Source: Planctomycetota bacterium (GTDB taxonomy: Bacteria; Planctomycetota; UBA1135; GCA-002686595). Taken from it: a stretch of DNA of 6,373 bases. Both the position numbers and the translations under genes were made by a program. This document shows, piece after piece, positions 1-5,159 of the stretch. The notes under the pieces are model-generated. The model made no database searches, was not told the origin of the DNA, and saw nothing but the letters and a program-made list of their open reading frames with translations. The stretch lies in the NCBI GenBank assembly GCA_022447405.1, contig JAKVCE010000133.1, positions 1-6,373 on the forward strand, read 5' to 3'. The first letter of the stretch is position 1. Every line of letters begins with the position of its first letter.

Positions 1-1140
1 GAGCTGTTCGAGAGGATCCGTCCAGATGCTCTGAGCTTTGAGGACGCGGTGATCGAGACCTTGGCTGCTGTGCTCTCGTCGCCGAAGTTCCTCTACCTCG
101 TCGAGGCAGGCGCGGACGGCGCCGCCGCGCTGACCGGTTCGGAGCTGGCGACGCGGCTCTCGATGTTCCTCTGGTGCAGCGTGCCCGACGCGGAGCTCCG
201 CGCCCTCGCGCAGAGCGGGAGCTTGAATGACCCAGAGGTCTTGGGGGAGCAGCTCGAGCGCATGTTGTCGGACCCCAAGGCGAGGCGGATGTCCGAGCAG
301 TTCGTGCGGCAGTGGCTGGGCATGGAGCTCTTGGACTTCCTCGAGGTGGACGAGAAGACCTACCCCGGCTTCAACGAGCGCTTGAAGAGTGCGATGGGAG
401 AGGAGCCAGTGGCCTTCTTTCACGAGGTCTTGCAGAGCGATCACAGCGTCCTGGACTTCATCCACGCCGACTTCACGATGGCCAATGAGCGCCTCGCGAA
501 TCACTACGGAGAAGAGGGGGTCACCGGTGAAAATTTCCGTCGCGTCGAGCTGCAGGGGGAGCAGCAGCGAGGCGGGCTGTTGACCCAGGCAGGCCTCCTC
601 GCGATGAACTCGGACGGGAAGGACTCTCACCCGCTGAAGCGCGGCATCTGGATGTTGGAGCGGATCTTGAATGACCCGCCTCCTCCGCCGCCTCCGGCTG
701 TCCCTGAGATCGACCTCAGCGACCCTGAGATCGCCAAGCTGACCCTCAAGCAGCGCATTGAGGACCACCGGAACTCGCCGGCCTGCATGTCCTGTCACGC
801 GAAGATCGACCCCTGGGGGATCGCCTTCGAGAACTTCGACGCGGTGGGGAGCTATCGGACGGAGGTGGGGGGAGCGCCTGTCGACTCCCAGAGCGTCCTC
901 TTCAACGACCAGGAGCTCGACGGGATGGACGGGCTCAAGCGCTTCTTGCTGGAGAACCGGCAGGACCAGTTCCTGAACGCCATGGTCTACAAGCTGCTCA
1001 CCTTCGCGCTCGGTCGGCCGCTCACGTTCGAGGACAGGGCGGCTGTAGAGGCCATCACCGCCGACACCCGTGATAAAGGCGATGGTCTTGCTACTATGAT
1101 TCGGTGCATCAGCACGAGCGCTCTCTTCTTGTCGAAGTGA
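1..1140 (+). CDS. DUF1592/DUF1588/DUF1585 cytochrome-like protein, 5' partial
   Basis: The frame is open from the first base, so the gene begins upstream; the GTG at 49 is an internal valine codon. The visible part is 379 residues. It shows a DUF1592 (PSD4) part at about residues 15-130, with the family-like stretch RLSMFLWCSVPDAEL. DUF1588 (PSCyt3) follows at about 190-290, with GLLTQAGLLAMNSDG, the run of seven prolines typical of this domain, and a CMSCH haem c-type motif at residues 262-266 (bases 784-798). DUF1585 (PSD2) forms the C-terminus, including the stretch KLLTFALGRPLTFEDR. Full-length relatives usually carry DUF1587 and DUF1595 upstream, which would lie outside the window. The family is thought to be exported and may bind covalent haem; its reaction is not known. 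The next gene starts 13 bases downstream and encodes the usual DUF1552 partner, so the two are probably co-transcribed. Family assignment is firm; function is open. Confidence 0.93.
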   Translation, partial: ELFERIRPDALSFEDAVIETLAAVLSSPKFLYLVEAGADGAAALTGSELATRLSMFLWCSVPDAELRALAQSGSLNDPEVLGEQLERMLSDPKARRMSEQFVRQWLGMELLDFLEVDEKTYPGFNERLKSAMGEEPVAFFHEVLQSDHSVLDFIHADFTMANERLANHYGEEGVTGENFRRVELQGEQQRGGLLTQAGLLAMNSDGKDSHPLKRGIWMLERILNDPPPPPPPAVPEIDLSDPEIAKLTLKQRIEDHRNSPACMSCHAKIDPWGIAFENFDAVGSYRTEVGGAPVDSQSVLFNDQELDGMDGLKRFLLENRQDQFLNAMVYKLLTFALGRPLTFEDRAAVEAITADTRDKGDGLATMIRCISTSALFLSK

Positions 1141-1153
1141 AGCGAAGAGCTCA

Positions 1154-2551
1154 ATGAACATCCCCATCACATCTCTGGATCGACGCAGGTTCCTGCGCGG
1201 GACGGGGGTGGCGCTCGCGCTCCCCTTGCTGGAGTCTTTCGCTCCCGCGGCGATGGCTCGCTCGGGGGAAGAGCGCCCGAAGCGCCTGGCGTGCATCTAC
1301 TGGCCAGACGGCGTGCCGATGCCGCTCGCTGAGGACCCCGCTCACAAGGACTGGTCGTGGTTCCCGCACGGCGCGGGGACTGAGTACACCTTCACCAAGT
1401 GCCTCGACGTCTTGGAGCCGCTGCGCCAAGACTTGACCATCTTGTCTGGCTTGTCCCACCCCTCCGTGCGCGCGGTCCATGGCCACTCGAACGCGGACCA
1501 GTTCCTGACGGGGGGGCCGACGGGCGCGACGGGGGATTACAACAACACCATCTCGATCGACCAGGAGTTCGCGTCGCTGGTAGGAGAGAAGACGCGCTAC
1601 TCCTCGCTGGTGATGTCCACGGACGGTGGCACTGGGACCCCGCGCGGGGCGCACACCTTGTCCTTCGACCGCAACGGGAGGGCGATCCCCGCGGCCCACC
1701 GACCCAAGAAGATCTTCGACTCGCTGTTCGTGAGAGAGGGCGGCGACGCCGCGGCCCACCTCGCGCGGAGCAAGAGCGCGCTGGATGATCTCTTGAGCGA
1801 CGCGCGGGCTCTGCGCAGGGAGCTCTCCAAGCGTGATCAAGAGTCCTTGGATGAGTACCTGGACTCAGTCCGCGAGACCGAGCGAAAGATCGAGAAGGCG
1901 AAGCGCTGGGCGAGCGTCCCGCTCCCCGAGGTCGACGCTGATCACCTGAACCTAGAGCTCACTCCTGACGACGCTCGAGCCTATCTCCAGGTGATGCTCG
2001 AGCTCATCTATCTCGCCTTCCAGACCGACTCTACGCGGGTCGCGTCCTACCAGATCGGTCGAGAGAACGGCGTCGGGATCAGCGACCGCCTCTCACAGGC
2101 TGTCGGTCTCCCCCTGGCGCACCAGCTGTCGCACGACATCAAGAACCCCGGCGGCTGGAAGAACTTCGGCACCTACTGCCGCTTCCTCGCTGAAGAGTTC
2201 GGGCGCTTCGCGTCCAAGCTGAAGGCGACCGAGGAGGCCAGCGGCCACGGGAACATGTTGGACAACACGCTGCTCTTGTTCGGGTCCGCCTCGAGCGCCT
2301 TCCACCTGTCGCGCAACTACCCGCTGATCCTGGCTGGCGGAAAGAGCATGGGCTTCAAGCACGGCCAGTACCTGAACTACATCGGCGGAAACGCCTTCGG
2401 CGGTCCTTGGGATGGGGGCCAAGAGCCTTGGCAGCGTGAGTTCACTCACGAAGACAAGCCGCTAGCCAACCTCTACGTCACCTTGCTTCAGCGCCTCGGT
2501 GTAGAGACGGACAAGTTCGCTGACAGCGACGGCTCGATCGACGTCGTCTGA
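1154..2551 (+). CDS. DUF1552 family protein with Tat signal
   Basis: A complete 465-residue protein of the DUF1552 family (PF07586), whose usual length this matches. The N-terminus has a twin-arginine export signal: DRRRFLRG at residues 9-16, a hydrophobic stretch GVALALPLLESFAPAAMA, and a likely cleavage after A35, so the protein is probably exported folded across the inner membrane. Family-like stretches include RLACIYWPDGVPM near residue 44, HGHSNADQFLTGG near 112, SIDQEFASLVG near 133, a charged helical region around 215-250, and the C-terminal LYVTLLQRLGV followed by DSDGSIDVV. The ATG at 1154 is chosen because it places the Tat motif at the N-terminus; the Shine-Dalgarno signal ahead of it is weak (GAAGAG). 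The gene follows the DUF1592-type gene by 13 bases, the arrangement seen in many Myxococcota and Planctomycetota. The function of DUF1552 is not established. Confidence 0.95.
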   Translation: MNIPITSLDRRRFLRGTGVALALPLLESFAPAAMARSGEERPKRLACIYWPDGVPMPLAEDPAHKDWSWFPHGAGTEYTFTKCLDVLEPLRQDLTILSGLSHPSVRAVHGHSNADQFLTGGPTGATGDYNNTISIDQEFASLVGEKTRYSSLVMSTDGGTGTPRGAHTLSFDRNGRAIPAAHRPKKIFDSLFVREGGDAAAHLARSKSALDDLLSDARALRRELSKRDQESLDEYLDSVRETERKIEKAKRWASVPLPEVDADHLNLELTPDDARAYLQVMLELIYLAFQTDSTRVASYQIGRENGVGISDRLSQAVGLPLAHQLSHDIKNPGGWKNFGTYCRFLAEEFGRFASKLKATEEASGHGNMLDNTLLLFGSASSAFHLSRNYPLILAGGKSMGFKHGQYLNYIGGNAFGGPWDGGQEPWQREFTHEDKPLANLYVTLLQRLGVETDKFADSDGSIDVV

Positions 2552-2576
2552 GCCGGCCTCGTAGGGCCTGGGGTGA

Positions 2577-2661
<85 letters not shown>

Positions 2662-2724
2662 AACCGCCGAAGAGGGTAACCAGCCTCCTCAAGTAATGGG
2701 AGGTTCATGTCTGGCGTCTACTCG

Positions 2725-2940
2725 CTAGATCGCTGCGTCCAGGATCACCAGGACATGCGGGGCGCCCAGATTCCACCCTCCCGTGCTCGGCACGTGGAAG
2801 GGTTGCGTGAGGACGCGCTCGCCCTCGACTCCGGGGAGCAGGTCGTCGGCTTGGAAGGTCACGCTCAGTGAGCCTCCGTAGTCGAAGGCTCCGAGGAAGT
2901 TGCGCGCGGGGAGGGCGAGCGGGATGGACCGATGACAGCA
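2725..2940 (-). pseudogene. Coding-like 3' fragment without a start codon
   Basis: Downstream of the barrel gene, one minus-strand frame ending in TAG at 2725-2727 has the look of real coding sequence. Third positions are overwhelmingly G or C, and the translation is balanced, including FLGAFDYGGSLSVTFQADDL and PSTGGWNLGAPHVLVILD before the stop. Both other minus frames give arginine-, serine- and proline-rich shadow protein, and plus-strand frames are broken by stops. The frame stays open back to a TGA at about 3094, but no ATG, GTG or TTG occurs in it before a GTG at 2862. Coding character fades upstream of about 2925, where the barrel gene ends in another frame. The GTG at 2862 has GGAGG ten bases before it and could start a 45-residue peptide, but coding bias already exists upstream of it. 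Most likely this is the C-terminal remnant of a gene, or a gene broken by an indel. The upper boundary is approximate and I do not recognise the family. Confidence 0.45.
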
Positions 2941-2948
2941 GCTGCCTG

Positions 2949-3761
2949 CTACCAGAGGAAGCGCAGCCCAAAGAGCAGCGCGCCGTCGAGCTCTGGGCGG
3001 CTCGTGAAATCGTCGGAGTGGAGCGGCAGCGCGTAGGAGATCTCTGCGGCGAAGCTCGGGGCCTCGTAGAGCAGGCCGGGGGCGATGAGCAGCTCATGAT
3101 CTCCATCGAGCTCGTCCGCTTCAGCATTCGAGATCATCTCCAGGCAGACGTACGTCGCTGCCTCGAGCGAGTCAGAGTAAACCACCGGGTCGATGCGCCA
3201 GATCGCAGCGGCGGCGACGCGCATGTTCACCTCGCCGGTCTCGTCAGCCCAGAGCGGTCTCTGGTAAGGATCACCGCCGCCTTCGAGGCCTATGGAGGTG
3301 CCAAAGCCCAGCCTGCCAGAGATGTTCATCCAGGCGAGCTCTGCGAAGGGGACGACCTCGTCTGCGCTGTGGCGATCGGCGCCAGTGGGGAGGCTGGCTC
3401 CCAGGCTGAGGCTCATGCGGGTCGTGTCGACTGGGCCCGTGTTCTCTGAGCGGAAGCGCCACTTCCACCCCAAAGCGACGTCACCCAGGCTCGGGCCGCG
3501 GCGTCGACCGACGCCGCGGACTGGCAGGTCGATGAAGACGGCGCGCTCGCCGTCGAGCCCGTAAGAGAGCCTTGAAGAGAGCATGGTTGAGCGTCGCCTG
3601 GCTCCAGGGAAGGGCTCGTGCCTGCCCATGGTGGCGGTCTGGCGCAGGACCCAGTGCCCCTCGGAGGGGAGGGTCGGCGCCGTCGTCCAAGACGCCTGCT
3701 GCGCATTGAGCGCCCCGCTCAAAGAGAGCGACGCGACCAGCGCGAAGAGGTGGCGGCGCAT
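2949..3761 (-). CDS. Outer-membrane beta-barrel protein, putative transporter-like
   Basis: A 270-residue exported protein. The signal peptide MRRHLFALVASLSLSGALNA should be cleaved before QQ at residue 21. The mature part shows alternating amphipathic strands, glycines and aromatic residues, a GDVALGWKWRF stretch and an LGASLPTGAD stretch, and ends in LLFGLRFLW with a terminal aromatic residue. This is the usual signature of an outer-membrane beta barrel. It most resembles the broad transporter / MetA-pathway-of-phenol-degradation type (PF13557), which often sits beside metal or hydrocarbon genes; that match is by eye. The ATG at 3761 is preferred over the in-frame GTG at 3767 because AGGAG lies seven bases before the ATG but only one base before the GTG. 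The HMA lipoprotein gene ends two bases upstream, so translation is probably coupled. A role in metal passage or sensing at the outer membrane is inference from the neighbours. Confidence 0.85.
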   Translation of the reverse strand: MRRHLFALVASLSLSGALNAQQASWTTAPTLPSEGHWVLRQTATMGRHEPFPGARRRSTMLSSRLSYGLDGERAVFIDLPVRGVGRRRGPSLGDVALGWKWRFRSENTGPVDTTRMSLSLGASLPTGADRHSADEVVPFAELAWMNISGRLGFGTSIGLEGGGDPYQRPLWADETGEVNMRVAAAAIWRIDPVVYSDSLEAATYVCLEMISNAEADELDGDHELLIAPGLLYEAPSFAAEISYALPLHSDDFTSRPELDGALLFGLRFLW

Positions 3762-3763
3762 GC

Positions 3764-4111
3764 TCACTCTCCTGTAGTGGCCGTTGGCGCCTGATCAGGC
3801 ACGGTGAAGCCCGCCGCATGGACAGCCTCTACGAAGGCTTCACGGGTCGGGACCTTGCCCTCCTCTGCGTGGACCGTCACGAAGCCTTGGCTCATGTCCA
3901 CGTCTACGGAGGTCACCCCCTCCAGCTCAGAGAGCTTGTGGGTGACGTTGTTCGCGCACTTAGGACAGGACAGACCGAAGACCGGGAGTCCGATCTGTTG
4001 CCCATCTCGGAACTCTGCCATGGGCACAGAGCTCTCGTGCGTGTTGCTTTGGCAGGAGGTGCAGAGGAGGAGCAGCAGCGCTGAGGCTGCCTGAATGGAG
4101 AGGTGTCTCAT
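3764..4111 (-). CDS. HMA-domain lipoprotein, heavy-metal binding
   Basis: A 115-residue protein from the ATG at 4111. The N-terminus MRHLSIQAASALLLLLCTSC is a lipoprotein signal with C20 as the likely lipidated cysteine, which places the domain outside the cytoplasm. Residues about 40-105 form a heavy-metal-associated domain (PF00403) with the fold's GLSCPKCANNV loop, so C49 and C52 make the CxxC metal site. Such domains bind Cu(I), Hg(II), Zn(II) or Cd(II) and pass them on. In most proteins they are cytoplasmic chaperones, periplasmic MerP-like proteins or ATPase modules; an anchored envelope version is less common. A GTG at 4174, with AGGAG upstream, would add 21 residues and bury the signal peptide, so the ATG is preferred although its own ribosome site is poor. 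The gene sits between the cysteine-rich exported protein and the beta barrel. The particular metal cannot be told from the sequence. Confidence 0.88.
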   Translation of the reverse strand: MRHLSIQAASALLLLLCTSCQSNTHESSVPMAEFRDGQQIGLPVFGLSCPKCANNVTHKLSELEGVTSVDVDMSQGFVTVHAEEGKVPTREAFVEAVHAAGFTVPDQAPTATTGE

Positions 4112-4188
4112 TGGGAGCGGGGGGTTGGAGCGTGAAGGACGGATGACGGCCAGCGCCCACGCGGGCGTGACCACGAGGTCCCTCGCTC

Positions 4189-4632
4189 CTACAACCGCCA
4201 GCTCATGAGCACTGCGCAGAGATCTGCCGTTGGCTCTGGTGGGGGGCTCGCCCGAGGCGGGATCACTCGCCTGCTGTCGCTCACGTGCTCGGCGTCCACG
4301 CAGGGCGCGCTCGCGCTCGCGGCGTGCCCGAGGTCCAAGTGGAGCGTCGCTCTCTCGGTGGAGTCTGCGAGGGAGCAGGTGGGCAGCGCGCCGAACAGCT
4401 CACATGTGCACTCTCCGCGCTCTGCGTCAGGGCCGCCGCGCTCTCCGCTCGTGTCTAAAGCGCCAGCGCTGCAGCACGTGGGGGCCTCGATGGCGTGTGC
4501 CCCACAGCAGCCGCTCTCCTCCACGCCCAGCTTGCAGAGCGCGAGAGACGCCCCGGCGCTCTGGAGGATGAGCACCAGCGAGACGAAGAGGGTGAGGGAC
4601 CACCGCGTGAGGTTCTTGAGCGCGCTCAGCAC
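4189..4632 (-). CDS. Exported cysteine-rich protein, family not recognised
   Basis: A 147-residue protein from a GTG start at 4632, with AGGA seven bases upstream. Residues 1-31 form a signal peptide or membrane anchor: NLTRW, then a long hydrophobic core TLFVSLVLILQSAGASLA. The mature part holds ten cysteines (C33, C42, C43, C53, C54, C75, C77, C86, C111, C139), including two CC pairs and one CTC, and histidines at 46, 98, 103 and 116. This pattern suggests soft-metal binding or disulfides. The last 30 residues are proline-rich. The stop is 14 bases before the alternative GTG start, and 77 bases before the preferred ATG, of the HMA lipoprotein gene, so an operon is likely, with this gene first. 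I do not recognise the family. Reality as a gene rests on the signal peptide, the ribosome site, the spacing and the operon context; the antisense frame is a plausible-length shadow but lacks these. Confidence 0.75.
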   Translation of the reverse strand: MLSALKNLTRWSLTLFVSLVLILQSAGASLALCKLGVEESGCCGAHAIEAPTCCSAGALDTSGERGGPDAERGECTCELFGALPTCSLADSTERATLHLDLGHAASASAPCVDAEHVSDSRRVIPPRASPPPEPTADLCAVLMSWRL

Positions 4633-4672
4633 GGATCCATCCTACGCGTAGCGGAGCGAATTCGTTAGCGCT

Positions 4673-4688
4673 TGCGCCTGTGGGCGCA
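4673..4688. promoter_or_regulatory. Inverted repeat in the gap before the metal-related genes
   Basis: TGCGCC and GGCGCA form a perfect six-base inverted repeat around a TGTG loop. It lies in the 75-base gap between the stop of the DUF4863 gene (4708) and the start of the cysteine-rich gene (4632). It could be an operator for the downstream genes or a weak transcription end for the upstream ones. No T-run follows on the minus strand, which argues against a classic intrinsic terminator. The same gap holds an eight-base palindrome CGAATTCG at 4657-4664. I could not identify convincing -35 and -10 elements here. Confidence 0.3.
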
Positions 4689-4707
4689 GCAGAGGGCCGG
4701 TTTGACC

Positions 4708-5154
4708 CTAGAGGAACTCCATCTCGCCGTTCGGGAGGAGGTAGACGATCAGCATCCGCCCGCCCGTGACCTCGGGGACGTGGCGTGAGCCAGGGGGCAG
4801 GACGTGCCAGCCTGAGCGCGTCCCCTCGAACTCCGGCTCACCAGCGAGGGGGACGCAAAAGCTCGCTTCACCCGTGGGGTGGATGTGGTCAGGCCCTGCG
4901 CCGTTCATGTGCACGACGTCGAGGGAGAAGCCGAGCGTCTCTTCTGTGGCCTTCGAGACGCGCCCCCACTCGACAGGGAGCTCGCCGCGGTCCGCGACCG
5001 CGCCCTCAGCGTGCAGCGCCTTGAAGGACTCGACGAAGGCTCTGCCCTCCTCGCTCTCATAGCCGAAGCGCTCGTTCAATTGGGCGGTGGCGTCGTCTGC
5101 GCCGAGGTCTACCAGAGCGGCGGCGCGGCAGAGGGGGAGGAAGGTCTCGATCAT
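4708..5154 (-). CDS. DUF4863 family cupin (4-hydroxylaminobenzoate lyase-like)
   Basis: A complete 148-residue protein matching the DUF4863 family (PF16155) by eye. Its helical N-terminal part (about 1-55) is followed by a single cupin domain. The metal site is complete: H90, H92 and E96 in GPDHIHPTGEASF, and H125 in LPPGSRHVPEV. Other family-like stretches are WGRVSKA, SLDVVHMNG and the C-terminal VYLLPNGEMEFL. The characterised member of the family, PnbB, is a 4-hydroxylaminobenzoate lyase that turns 4-hydroxylaminobenzoate into protocatechuate and ammonia. Most members are uncharacterised, and no nitroaromatic or aromatic-ring genes are visible here, so that activity should not be assumed. 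There is no signal peptide, so it is probably cytoplasmic. The ATG at 5154 lies five bases after the stop of the membrane glycosyltransferase-like gene, which indicates translational coupling. Confidence 0.87.
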   Translation of the reverse strand: MIETFLPLCRAAALVDLGADDATAQLNERFGYESEEGRAFVESFKALHAEGAVADRGELPVEWGRVSKATEETLGFSLDVVHMNGAGPDHIHPTGEASFCVPLAGEPEFEGTRSGWHVLPPGSRHVPEVTGGRMLIVYLLPNGEMEFL

Positions 5155-5159
5155 GAGTC

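Noticed and set aside
1151..1840. Minus-strand open frame of 229 codons antisense to the DUF1552 gene
   Set aside because: It is a shadow of a gene with a certain family match; the translation is Arg/Val-rich without motifs.
2555..2568. GGCC...GGCC repeat just after the DUF1552 stop as a terminator
   Set aside because: Only four pairs and no T-run follow, so it does not support an intrinsic terminator call.
2680..2702. CCTCC...GGAGG inverted repeat upstream of the tRNA
   Set aside because: The stem is five pairs with a loop of about ten bases and no T-run; it may be chance in GC-rich sequence.
2949..2955. Programmed -1 frameshift joining the barrel gene to the downstream coding fragment
   Set aside because: The frames would join, but there is no slippery heptamer or evident downstream structure, and the barrel already ends with a standard terminal aromatic residue.
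2705..3127. Minus-strand open frame of 140 codons overlapping the barrel gene end
   Set aside because: It is very rich in Arg, Ser and Pro with poor third-position bias. The neighbouring frame ending at 2725 has the coding character in this stretch.
2868..3449. Plus-strand open frame of 193 codons
   Set aside because: It lies antisense to the barrel gene, which has a signal peptide, a well-placed ribosome site and a barrel C-terminus. Its own composition is not protein-like and no ribosome site is evident.
4205..4651. Plus-strand open frame of 148 codons antisense to the cysteine-rich gene
   Set aside because: It has no signal peptide or recognisable domain and runs against the operon direction. 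The minus-strand frame has a signal peptide, ribosome site and operon spacing.
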